Made by a program: the position numbers and the translations under genes
The notes under the pieces: generated by a model
Seen by the model: the letters and a program-made list of their open reading frames with translations, nothing else
Databases searched by the model: none
Told to the model about the DNA's origin: nothing
Shown here: piece after piece, positions 40,265-48,600 of the stretch
Layout: the number at the start of each line of letters is the position of its first letter
Numbering within the stretch: the first letter of the stretch is position 1
Origin: Bacteroidales bacterium
GTDB taxonomy: Bacteria; Bacteroidota; Bacteroidia; Bacteroidales; UBA932
Reading direction: 5' to 3'
Length of the DNA: 64,000 nucleotides
Assembly: GCA_022647615.1 (NCBI GenBank)
Contig: JALCKZ010000001.1
Coordinates: 1,476,178-1,540,177, forward strand

Positions 40265-41224
40265 ATGATTAAGGTTGGCGTTGATGCAATGGGCGGAGAC
40301 TTTGCCCCGGAAAACGTTATTCTGGGAGCAATTGACGCTTATTCTAAAATTGACGCTGATGCTAAAATTGTTCTTGTTGGCGACAGCGAGAAAATTACCG
40401 GGGTTTGCGAGCATTATGGCTTTGACTCCGGCAATTTTATTATTAAGCACGCTCCTGAGCAGATTGGAATGGGGGAGCACCCGGTAAAAGCATACATAAA
40501 GAAGACGAACTCCAGCATGCATATTGGTTTTAAAATGCTGGCGAACAATGAATTGGATGCTTTTGCAAGTGCCGGAAATACCGGCGCAATGCTAACCGGC
40601 TCAGTCTACACTTTGAACCTTTTGCCCGGAGTTATCCGGCCATGTATTTCTGCTAAAATGCCGCTTGCTGACGGAAGCGATATTTTGATTCTGGACGTAG
40701 GATTTAATGCCGATACAAAAGCAGATGTGTTGTATCAGTTTGGAATTCTTGGCTCTATTTATGCTAAAACTATGATGGGCATTAAAGCTCCAAGAGTAGC
40801 TTTGCTTAACGTAGGCTCAGAGGATGAGAAAGGAAATATGGAGACGCAGGAGGCGTATAAAATTATGAAGGATTCTTCTGAATTCAATTTTGTCGGCAAC
40901 ATGGAGGCTAACAGCTTGTTCAACGGAGGAATCGCGGATGTGCTTGTGACTGATGGTTTTGTGGGGAACATTGTTTTAAAGCAGGCGGAAGGAATGTACG
41001 CGCTTGTTTCAAAACTTGGAGTTAGTCATCCTTTCATGAATAGATTTAATTATGAATTTTACGGCGGCACTCCGGTGCTTGGAATTTCTGCCGCTGTTGT
41101 AATAGGACATGGAGCTTCCACTCCTCTGGCTATAAAGAATATGATTTTGGAGGCGGAAAAAGCGGCCAAGAACGGACTTGTGGATAAATTGTCCAAGGGT
41201 ACTAAAATTATTAAAGATGAGTAA
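40265..41224 (+). CDS. plsX: Phosphate acyltransferase PlsX
   Basis: 319 residues. Makes acyl-phosphate from acyl-ACP for phospholipid synthesis. Family signatures: VGVDAMGGDFAPENVI at the N-terminus, ASAGNTGAMLTGSV, LLNVGSEDEKGN and VTDGFVGNIVLK. It starts 6 bases after rpmF and overlaps fabH by 8 bases; all on one transcript. Confidence 0.96.
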   Translation: MIKVGVDAMGGDFAPENVILGAIDAYSKIDADAKIVLVGDSEKITGVCEHYGFDSGNFIIKHAPEQIGMGEHPVKAYIKKTNSSMHIGFKMLANNELDAFASAGNTGAMLTGSVYTLNLLPGVIRPCISAKMPLADGSDILILDVGFNADTKADVLYQFGILGSIYAKTMMGIKAPRVALLNVGSEDEKGNMETQEAYKIMKDSSEFNFVGNMEANSLFNGGIADVLVTDGFVGNIVLKQAEGMYALVSKLGVSHPFMNRFNYEFYGGTPVLGISAAVVIGHGASTPLAIKNMILEAEKAAKNGLVDKLSKGTKIIKDE

Positions 41225-42209
41225 GTTAAGAGCAGTAATAACAGGCATAGAGGCCTATCTTCCTGATTATGTCCTTACAAATGAGGAATTAACTCACATG
41301 GTTGACACTTCAGATGAGTGGATTATGAGCCGCGTGGGAATAAAAGAGAGAAGAATATTAAAGAAGGACGGACTTGGAACTTCATTCATGGGAGCTGAGG
41401 CTGCAAAGAAACTTTTGGCTTCTACAAATACTAATCCCGATGATATACAATTAGTTGTATGTCATTCGGTTACGCCGGACATGCAATTCCCGGCTACGGC
41501 TAATGTAATTGCTGATAAAGTTGGAATTAAGCATGCGTGGGGATTTGATACAAATTCAGGATGCAGCGGATTTCTATTTACTTTTGAGACAGTGCGCAAA
41601 TTTATTGAGAGCGGAGAGTATAAGAAGATTCTATATATCTGCGCAGAGAGAATGAGCGGAATTACTGACTACAAGGACCGTAGCACTTGTCCGCTTTTTG
41701 GAGACGCTGCTGTTGCAATGTTGGTAGAGCCTTGTGAAGATGAAAATTATGGATTGCTGGATTCCATACTTCATGTTGACGGAGTTGGAAGAAAGTATCT
41801 TTTCCAGGCTGGAGGAGGTTCTCTGTATCCTGCTTCTGAAGAGACAGTTAGAAAGAGAATGCACTATATCCATCAGGAGGGTCAGCAGGTATTCAGGCAT
41901 GCTGTCGTAGGTATGGCGGATGTTTCTGCTGAGATTATGGAGAGGCATAATCTAAAAGCTGATGATATTGCTTATCTTGTGCCTCATCAGGCCAATTTGA
42001 GAATTATAGACGCAACTGCAAAGAGAATGGGACTTGCCAAGGACAAGGTTCTCATTGATATAGAGAAGTTTGGCAATACGGCCGCAACTTCAATTCCGCT
42101 GGCTTTGTGGGATTTTAGAGATAGAATCCATAAGGGAGATTTGCTGGTGTTCTCTGCATTTGGCGCCGGATTTACCTGGGGAGCAGAGCTTTACAGGTGG
42201 GCATATTAA
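41217..42209 (+). CDS. fabH: Beta-ketoacyl-ACP synthase III
   Basis: 330 residues from the ATG at 41217 (MSKLRAVITGIEAYLPDYV), overlapping plsX. The catalytic triad is visible: Cys in NSGCSGFLF, His in PHQANLRIID and Asn in GNTAATSIPLAL. It condenses acetyl-CoA with malonyl-ACP to start fatty acid synthesis. An imperfect hairpin (CGCAG-CTGG-CTGCG) sits at about 42217-42230 after the gene. Confidence 0.96.
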   Translation: MSKLRAVITGIEAYLPDYVLTNEELTHMVDTSDEWIMSRVGIKERRILKKDGLGTSFMGAEAAKKLLASTNTNPDDIQLVVCHSVTPDMQFPATANVIADKVGIKHAWGFDTNSGCSGFLFTFETVRKFIESGEYKKILYICAERMSGITDYKDRSTCPLFGDAAVAMLVEPCEDENYGLLDSILHVDGVGRKYLFQAGGGSLYPASEETVRKRMHYIHQEGQQVFRHAVVGMADVSAEIMERHNLKADDIAYLVPHQANLRIIDATAKRMGLAKDKVLIDIEKFGNTAATSIPLALWDFRDRIHKGDLLVFSAFGAGFTWGAELYRWAY

Positions 42210-42238
42210 AATAGCGCGCAGCTGGCTGCGTGTCTTTT

Positions 42239-42310
42239 GGTCCCATAGTTCAATGGATAGAACGGAAGTTTCCTAAACTTCAAATCTGGGTTCGATTCCC
42301 AGTGGGGCTA
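42239..42310 (+). tRNA. tRNA-Arg (anticodon CCT)
   Basis: 72 bases fold as a cloverleaf: acceptor GGTCCCA / TGGGGCT with discriminator A, D stem GTTC/GAAC, anticodon stem GAAGT/ACTTC with loop TTCCTAA, and T arm CTGGG-TTCGATT-CCCAG. The anticodon CCT reads AGG. The CCA end is not encoded. Confidence 0.93.
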
Positions 42311-42334
42311 CAAAATACTTGATTTAAATTAGTT

Positions 42335-43735
42335 ATGTCAAGAAAAAGAAGGATTGATACTAATGCTCCAATTAATGTCCTTCACATGTTGAGGGATTTG
42401 TCTTTTGGCGGCCCGCAGAATCTGGTGCTTGACATGATCCGCGGAAACCGTGAGAAAAATTATTTCAATTACTATGTTGTTTATAATCTGCCTTCTACTC
42501 AGGCAAGGCTAAATGATTTTTCTAATGGTGCAACTGTCGGGATATTCAAATTAGATAAATGGAGTATAAGCTGGATGATTTCCTATGTTAAAAAACTTAG
42601 GGAGATTATTAGAGCCAATGATATCCAAATTGTTCACTGTCACAGCAATATAGATGCATATCGCGCACGGCTTGCAGTTATTCCTTACAACATAAAAGGA
42701 TTTTTTCACAGCAGAAAGAATCGCAAGCATGCAACCGTTGTCCTGACAATTCACGGCATGACTTTGAATTTAAACTACTTATCTGAATTTTTCCTTGGAG
42801 CCATAGATAGTTCTATCTCTGAAAAAACAATAAGGGTGCTGGACAGATTTTTCCTTAAGCGCTGTAAAATTTGTTTTGAGAGCAATGCTGCCAAAGAGTT
42901 CTATCTTAGAGAGTATCACCAGTATCCGGAGTATGGGGACAGCAAAGGCGGAGTGCTGATGAAGTCTACCGTTATCCACAACGGCGTTTATGTGCCTCGT
43001 ATATTAAACGCAAAACCAATAAGTTATGAGGATTTGAACAGCTACGTCATGCACTATCCCGGAGACCCGGATTCCTCAATACCGCGCGGAAAAATGATTT
43101 TTGCAATGGTAGGCGGATTTTCATCTTATGCGCAGCGTGACCAAATGCTTGTATGCAAGGCAATTGATTTGCTCAAGAAAAAAAGAGGGGAGCTTCCGTT
43201 TGCATTTCTTTTTGTAGGCCGCTCAACATTTGAAAAAGATTATCGCAGAGTTAAAGAGCAGGAAGTTAATGACTTATATCCCGATAGAGATGAAATGGCA
43301 GACTGCCTTAATTTCTGTCGTGATAACAATTTAGGCGGAGACATTTTCTTTATGCATCCGGATTTGGATGTTCCATCTTTGCTTAAAACAGTCTCTTGCT
43401 ATGTTTACGCATCAAATCAGGATACATTTGGAATATCTGTGGTTGAGGCTATTATAGCGGGAGTAGATGTTATATGCAGCAATATTCCTGTGTTCAGGGA
43501 GATAACCGGCAATGGAGAACTTGCCAGGTTAGCTGATAATAATCCTGAGTCTTTTGCAAATGCTATTTCTCATTTTTTGAAATATAAGCTAGAGGAACAA
43601 ACTGAATCTGAAGAGGATAGAAAGGTAGATGAGCAGCTTGACATGAAAGAGTCAGAGGAGCAAATAATGGGAGCTGCAGAACTTTATTCCATTGAACGGT
43701 GCCTTAAAGAGTATAAAGAGTTGCTCTTCAACTAA
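42335..43735 (+). CDS. Glycosyltransferase (GT4-like)
   Basis: 466 residues with two Rossmann-like halves. N-terminal VLHMLRDLSFGGPQNLVLDM and IVHCHSNIDAYRARL are acceptor-side motifs. The C-terminal half has FVGRSTFEKDYRR and the nucleotide-sugar site VYASNQDTFGISVVEAIIAG with the GT4 E..xxxE pattern. It likely adds a sugar to an envelope glycan. The C-terminal ~30 residues are very acidic. No other glycan genes are adjacent, so the acceptor is unknown. Confidence 0.88.
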   Translation: MSRKRRIDTNAPINVLHMLRDLSFGGPQNLVLDMIRGNREKNYFNYYVVYNLPSTQARLNDFSNGATVGIFKLDKWSISWMISYVKKLREIIRANDIQIVHCHSNIDAYRARLAVIPYNIKGFFHSRKNRKHATVVLTIHGMTLNLNYLSEFFLGAIDSSISEKTIRVLDRFFLKRCKICFESNAAKEFYLREYHQYPEYGDSKGGVLMKSTVIHNGVYVPRILNAKPISYEDLNSYVMHYPGDPDSSIPRGKMIFAMVGGFSSYAQRDQMLVCKAIDLLKKKRGELPFAFLFVGRSTFEKDYRRVKEQEVNDLYPDRDEMADCLNFCRDNNLGGDIFFMHPDLDVPSLLKTVSCYVYASNQDTFGISVVEAIIAGVDVICSNIPVFREITGNGELARLADNNPESFANAISHFLKYKLEEQTESEEDRKVDEQLDMKESEEQIMGAAELYSIERCLKEYKELLFN

Positions 43736-43768
43736 TTGCAAGTTCGTTTGCAGACTCCCGACAGTTTG

Positions 43769-43915
43769 CTACCTGTTGTATCCCTCATTAAATCCCTCTT
43801 GCGCAATTTCCCAATTTTGTATTAATTCTGCTGCCAGCCAGGCAATTAGGAGAATAACAAGAAACCAGATTATGCCCTTTCTGTTCTCTTTAAAAAATTT
43901 CACAATTTTTTCCAT
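43769..43915 (-). CDS. 48-residue single-pass membrane protein
   Basis: Small ORF on the strand opposite the glycosyltransferase. The N-terminus is basic (MEKIVKFFKENRKG), followed by a hydrophobic helix of about 18 residues (IIWFLVILLIAWLAAELI) and a polar C-terminus QNWEIAQEGFNEGYNR. A -7 box TACATTTG lies at 43958-43965 on this strand. The membrane-like composition and a promoter at the right distance make it a credible gene. No family is recognised. Confidence 0.6.
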   Translation of the reverse strand: MEKIVKFFKENRKGIIWFLVILLIAWLAAELIQNWEIAQEGFNEGYNR

Positions 43916-44239
43916 CTTACATTCAGTATTAAATCTCCGGCATTATTGCCGTTGTGGCAAATGTAATCTGCTGCAACTTTTAGCGGAGGCCAATTGATAC
44001 ATTTTTATTCCTCATTATTATTTATTTCCGTTTCCGGATTTTTTTGACGAGTAAAATTTACGATGTTGAAATTTAACTCTCTGATAGTGTTAAATTTGAA
44101 ACAATATTGTTACTTTTATAAATTCTTAATTTGTAGAGGTTTGAGTTAATTTTCCTCTATTTTTTATAGTTTTTTGGCATTTTTTTTTTATTTTTGCGCG
44201 CATTGAAATAAACAAAGAATAATAAATCATCTAAAAACT
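43916..44239. promoter_or_regulatory. Divergent promoter region of the 48-residue gene and ppdK
   Basis: On the minus strand TACATTTG (43958-43965) serves the 48-residue gene. On the plus strand TATTTTTG (44189-44196), after a long T run, precedes ppdK by 44 bases. The rest is AT-rich; no RNA gene or recognisable riboswitch is seen. Confidence 0.5.
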
Positions 44240-46957
44240 ATGTCTGATACAAAGAGAGTATATCGTTTTGGCGGAACTTCCGCAGAGGGAAACGGCAAAA
44301 TGAGAAATGAACTTGGAGGCAAAGGAGCAAACCTGGCAGAAATGTGTTTGCTTGATATGCCTGTTCCTGCAGGTTTCACTATTACAACTGATTGCTGCAA
44401 TGAATATTATAAACTTAATTGCAAATACCCGGAAGGTCTTAAAGAAGAGGTAGATGCGGCTCTTGCTGCAACAGAGGGAATAATGGGGAGAAAATTTGGT
44501 GACCCTAAGAATCCATTGCTTGTTTCTTGCCGTTCAGGTGCCAGAAGCTCTATGCCAGGAATGATGGAGACAGTTCTTAATATCGGACTTTGTACAGCAA
44601 CAATCCCGGGACTGATTGCTCAAACTAAAAATCCAAGATTTGTTTATGACGCATATCGCCGTCTTATTATGATGTATTCAGATGTTGTAATGGAGAAGGC
44701 AGAAGGTATTGAACCTGAGGATGGTAACGGAATCAGAGTTCAGCTGGACAGAATGCTTGCAAAGGTTAAGAGGGAGAAGGGTTATAAGTTGGATACTGAC
44801 TTAACAGAGGAAGATTTGAAAGAACTTTGTACAGACTTCAAGATTAGGGTTAAGCAGGAACTTGGAAAACCATTCCCTGATGATCCTATGGAGCAGCTAT
44901 GGGGTGGAATTGGAGCCGTATTTAAATCATGGAACGGCCGCAGAGCTGTGTCATACAGAAGAATAGAGGGCATCCCTGATGATTGGGGTACTGCAGTTAG
45001 CGTGATGTCTATGGTTTTTGGAAACATGGGCAATACATCTGCAACCGGAGTTGCATTCTCCAGAAACCCTGCTACAGGTGAGAATAAATTTTACGGCGAG
45101 TGGTTGGTTAATGCACAGGGAGAGGATGTTGTTGCAGGTATCAGAACACCAAACCCATTGAATGAAGCAACAAAGAATGAGCATAATAAGAATATGCCTT
45201 CATTGGAGCAGGCAATGCCTGAAGTATATGAGCAATTAGTTGGCATCCAGAGCAATTTGGAGCACCACTTCCATGATATGCAAGATTTGGAGTTCACCAT
45301 AGAGAATGGAAAACTTTGGATGTTGCAGTGCAGAATTGGAAAGAGAACAGGTCTTGCCGCTTTGAATATGGCAATGGATATGCTTAATGAAGGTCTTATA
45401 GATGAGAAGACTGCAGTTATGAGGGTTGCTCCAAAGCAGCTTGATGAGCTTTTGCATCCGGTTCTTGATTCAGCAGACGAGAAGAGAGAAAAGCCTATTG
45501 CACAGGGACTTCCTGCAGGACCCGGCGGTTCTGTAGGTTCAATCGTATTTACGCCTGAGGCTGCGGTTGAGGCTGCAAAACGTCACCAGAAAGTTATCCT
45601 TGTAAGAGAGGAGACTAACCCGGAAGATGTTGAAGGTATGCGTGCTGCAGACGGACTTTTGACTGCCAGAGGCGGAATGACTTCTCATGCCGCCCTTGTA
45701 GCGAGAGGCTGGGGCAAGTGCTGCATCGTAGGATGTGATGCGCTTAAGATTAATATGCTTACAAAGACAATGACTATCGGCGACGCAGCTTATAGTGAAG
45801 GTGATATCTTCAGCTTAAACGGTAGCCGCGGACTTGTTTACGATAAGGCTATTAAAACTGTAAATGCTTCTGAAAACGAGAGATTCAGAAAGTATATGCA
45901 GATGGTTGATAAATACAGAGTTATGGGTGTAAGAACAAATGCGGATAATCCTGCTGATGCTCTTGTCGCTCTTAAGTTTGGTGCGGAGGGAATTGGTCTT
46001 TTCCGTATTGAACATATGTTTTACGGAAAGAATTCAGAAGAGCCTCTTGCTAAATTGAGAAAGATGATTCTGTCAAATACTACAGCTGAGAGAAGAAAGG
46101 CTCTTGCAGAACTTGAACCTTATGTAAAGGCTTCTGTTAAAGCTACTATGGAAGTTATGGACGGCAAACCTGTTACGTTCAGATTGCTGGATCCTCCTTT
46201 GCATGAGTTTGTTCCGCAATCAGATGAGAAGCGCAAACAGCTTGCTAAAGATTTGGATATTTCCATGAATGATATTGAGAAGAGAGGAGAGGCTCTGCAT
46301 GAGGTTAACCCTATGATGGGACACAGAGGCGTCAGACTTGGTATCACATATCCGGAAGTTTCAGAGATGCAATTCAGAGCTATTTTTAATGCGACGGTTG
46401 AGCTGATGAATGAAGGTCACAAACCTGTTCCTGAACTTATGATTCCTGTTACTATTTCTCCTAATGAGCTTGATAATCAGAAGGAAATATGCGATAGAGT
46501 TCATAAGGAAGTTAAACAAAAAACGGGTGTTGATGTTAAGTATATGTTTGGTACCATGATAGAGATTCCGCGTGCTGCTATTATGGCTGACAAGATGGCC
46601 AGAAGCGCTCAGTTCTTCTCATTTGGTACTAACGATTTAACTCAGATGACATTTGGTTTCTCCAGAGATGATATAGGTTCATTTATGGGAGATTATTTAT
46701 CCAAGAAGATTATTGATGCTGATCCGTTCCAGACTTTGGACCAGGCTTCTGTCGGCAAGCTAGTAGAGATGGGAATAAAGGGAGGACATTTGACAAATCC
46801 TTCTATTAAGTGCGGAGTTTGCGGTGAGCACGGTGGTGATCCTGCAAGTGTTGAGTTCTTTAACAACTTGGGAGTCAACTATGTATCTTGTTCTCCGTTC
46901 CGCGTTCCAATTGCAAGGTTGGCTGCTGCGCAGGCTGCTATAAAGTCTTATAAGTAG
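44240..46957 (+). CDS. ppdK: Pyruvate, phosphate dikinase
   Basis: 905 residues. Interconverts pyruvate, ATP and phosphate with PEP, AMP and pyrophosphate; a glycolytic/gluconeogenic enzyme common in anaerobes. The N-terminal ATP-grasp part has RFGGTSAEGNGKMRNELGG-type blocks. The phospho-His is in GGMTSHAALVARGWGKCC. The C-terminal PEP-binding barrel has GTNDLTQMTFGFSRDD and the acid/base Cys in KCGVCGEHGGDPAS. Full length and intact. A strong terminator follows. Confidence 0.97.
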   Translation: MSDTKRVYRFGGTSAEGNGKMRNELGGKGANLAEMCLLDMPVPAGFTITTDCCNEYYKLNCKYPEGLKEEVDAALAATEGIMGRKFGDPKNPLLVSCRSGARSSMPGMMETVLNIGLCTATIPGLIAQTKNPRFVYDAYRRLIMMYSDVVMEKAEGIEPEDGNGIRVQLDRMLAKVKREKGYKLDTDLTEEDLKELCTDFKIRVKQELGKPFPDDPMEQLWGGIGAVFKSWNGRRAVSYRRIEGIPDDWGTAVSVMSMVFGNMGNTSATGVAFSRNPATGENKFYGEWLVNAQGEDVVAGIRTPNPLNEATKNEHNKNMPSLEQAMPEVYEQLVGIQSNLEHHFHDMQDLEFTIENGKLWMLQCRIGKRTGLAALNMAMDMLNEGLIDEKTAVMRVAPKQLDELLHPVLDSADEKREKPIAQGLPAGPGGSVGSIVFTPEAAVEAAKRHQKVILVREETNPEDVEGMRAADGLLTARGGMTSHAALVARGWGKCCIVGCDALKINMLTKTMTIGDAAYSEGDIFSLNGSRGLVYDKAIKTVNASENERFRKYMQMVDKYRVMGVRTNADNPADALVALKFGAEGIGLFRIEHMFYGKNSEEPLAKLRKMILSNTTAERRKALAELEPYVKASVKATMEVMDGKPVTFRLLDPPLHEFVPQSDEKRKQLAKDLDISMNDIEKRGEALHEVNPMMGHRGVRLGITYPEVSEMQFRAIFNATVELMNEGHKPVPELMIPVTISPNELDNQKEICDRVHKEVKQKTGVDVKYMFGTMIEIPRAAIMADKMARSAQFFSFGTNDLTQMTFGFSRDDIGSFMGDYLSKKIIDADPFQTLDQASVGKLVEMGIKGGHLTNPSIKCGVCGEHGGDPASVEFFNNLGVNYVSCSPFRVPIARLAAAQAAIKSYK

Positions 46958-46990
46958 AAGTATCTGCCCACAAGGCCGAAGCACAAAAAA

Positions 46991-47016
46991 AACAGCCGTG
47001 ATTTTTCACGGCTGTT
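46991..47016 (+). terminator. Intrinsic terminator after ppdK
   Basis: Eleven-base perfect stem (AACAGCCGTGA / TCACGGCTGTT) with a TTTT loop, flanked by A and T runs on both sides, so it could work in both directions. Confidence 0.85.
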
Positions 47017-47023
47017 TTTTTAT

Positions 47024-47112
47024 TTGCCTTGCCACAAAGCGGCAAGGCAACTTGGGATTCACGCGGCTACCGCCGCGGAACTGCACTGGCACTTCGTGCC
47101 AGGCCTTCGGCT
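47024..47112 (-). repeat. Palindromic multi-hairpin element, copy B
   Basis: Reverse-strand copy of the element at 1738-1823. Read on the minus strand: GCC-GAA-GGC, TGGCAC-GAA-GTGCCA, CGCGGC-GGTA-GCCGCG, then a 10-base stem TTGCCTTGCC / GGCAAGGCAA around the loop GCTTTGT. It lies between the ppdK terminator and the 3' end of phoH. Confidence 0.85.
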
Positions 47113-47136
47113 TTTTATTACTCAGAGATATTACTC

Positions 47137-48600
47137 CTACAGCTTTTTTCCCGCAAGTTCAGAAAGCTGGCTGCGTTCACCCATGACAAGGTTAACGTGC
47201 TCAAATAATTTTTCTCCGTAAAGCTTATCGCTGATGTGAGTAAGACCGTTGGAAAGTTTATCCAAATATGGCTGGTCAATCTGCTGAACATCTCCCGTGA
47301 AGACTATCTTTGTTCCTTCTCCCGCTCTGGTTATAATTGTCTTAACCTCGTGAGGGGTAAGGTTTTGCGCCTCATCAACAATAAAGAAAACTTTTGACAG
47401 GGAGCGGCCTCTGATATAAGCAAGCGGAGAAATTTCCAGCTTGTTGTTTCTAAGCATGTCCTCTATTTTTACATTTTCCTTTGATGAAATTCCAAAGTTC
47501 TTCTTTATTACTGCAAGGTTATCATAAAGCGGCTGCATGAACGGCGCAAGCTTATCCTGCACGCTGCCTGGGATAAATCCAAGTTCCTCATTTCTAAGTG
47601 TTATTACAGGTCTGGCAACAAGTATTTGATCATATCTGTCTGCTTGTGCAAGGGCGCCAGCTATTGCAATAAGAGTTTTTCCTGTTCCAGCTGTTCCGGT
47701 CAATGATACAAGTTCAACTGACGGATTCATAACTGCATCCATTGCAAATACCTGCTCTTCATTCCTAGGAGCAATACCATATTCGCTCAAAGAGTTTACC
47801 TTTACAATAGTCATTGTATCAGGACTGTAACGGGCAAGAACTATATTTTTCCTGATAGGATTTCTGTCCTCTCCGTTTTGCTGGTCATCTCTTCCCTGAA
47901 TGCCGCCGGTTATAATTTTATATAGCTGATTGAATACGGGATTATCCTGTTTAAGTTCAGCAGGCGTAACTCCATTCGGATTTGTGTTCAACTTATCCAC
48001 AATTGCCGCGGGCACATCTTTTAAGACTGTAACTCTCTCATAATCTTGTGTGAAGCGCTCTTCCTTAATATGGTCTGTCAGATAATCCTGTGTGAACATC
48101 CCAAGAGCCTTGGCCTTCATTCTAAGGTTAACATCCTTGGTTACAAGGCAGACGGTCCTGTCGGGATACTGATTTTTATACCAGATTGCTGTTGACAAAA
48201 TTCTGTGGTCCTGAATATCGTTCTCAAAGCATCCTTCATATTCCTTTGGAAATGGGTGATTTACAGACAGCGTTATAGTACCAAGCCCCGGGCCAAGAGG
48301 ATAACCGCTTCCGCTGTTTTGGTTCTGATCGCTCAGCTCATCTATCTTGCGGACAAACTCGCGGGCGTTGTAATTGATAGTCCCGTCGCCTTTTTTAAAC
48401 TTATCCAACTCTTCTATAACTGCCAGAGGGACAACCAAATCATTCTCCTGAAATTTATAGATGGAATGGAAATCATGCAAGATTACATTAGTATCAAGCA
48501 CAAAAATTTTTGGAAGTTTTCCGTGATTATTTATCACTTTCTGCAGGCCGGAATCCGGATTGGCCGGTTTCCTGAATCCTTTGTAATTATTCTTGCTCAT
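47137..48600 (-). CDS. PIN-PhoH family ATPase
   Basis: 487 residues. N-terminal PIN nuclease domain (KIFVLDTNVILHDFHS with the first metal Asp, and later Asp residues in VCLVTKDVNLRMKAKA) followed by a PhoH helicase-like ATPase (Walker A GTAGTGKTLIAIAG, Walker B FFIVDEAQNLTPHE, GDVQQID). These PhoH2-like proteins act on RNA; the precise substrate is unknown. The start overlaps the purL stop by 4 bases (ATGA on the minus strand), so translation is coupled. Confidence 0.92.
   Translation of the reverse strand: MSKNNYKGFRKPANPDSGLQKVINNHGKLPKIFVLDTNVILHDFHSIYKFQENDLVVPLAVIEELDKFKKGDGTINYNAREFVRKIDELSDQNQNSGSGYPLGPGLGTITLSVNHPFPKEYEGCFENDIQDHRILSTAIWYKNQYPDRTVCLVTKDVNLRMKAKALGMFTQDYLTDHIKEERFTQDYERVTVLKDVPAAIVDKLNTNPNGVTPAELKQDNPVFNQLYKIITGGIQGRDDQQNGEDRNPIRKNIVLARYSPDTMTIVKVNSLSEYGIAPRNEEQVFAMDAVMNPSVELVSLTGTAGTGKTLIAIAGALAQADRYDQILVARPVITLRNEELGFIPGSVQDKLAPFMQPLYDNLAVIKKNFGISSKENVKIEDMLRNNKLEISPLAYIRGRSLSKVFFIVDEAQNLTPHEVKTIITRAGEGTKIVFTGDVQQIDQPYLDKLSNGLTHISDKLYGEKLFEHVNLVMGERSQLSELAGKKL

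Noticed and set aside
42216..42231. Terminator between fabH and tRNA-Arg
   Set aside because: The hairpin is short and is followed only by GTCTTTTGG, too weak a T run for a confident terminator call.
43966..44188. Possible riboswitch or small RNA upstream of ppdK
   Set aside because: The stretch is AT-rich with no strong stems and no recognisable conserved aptamer core.
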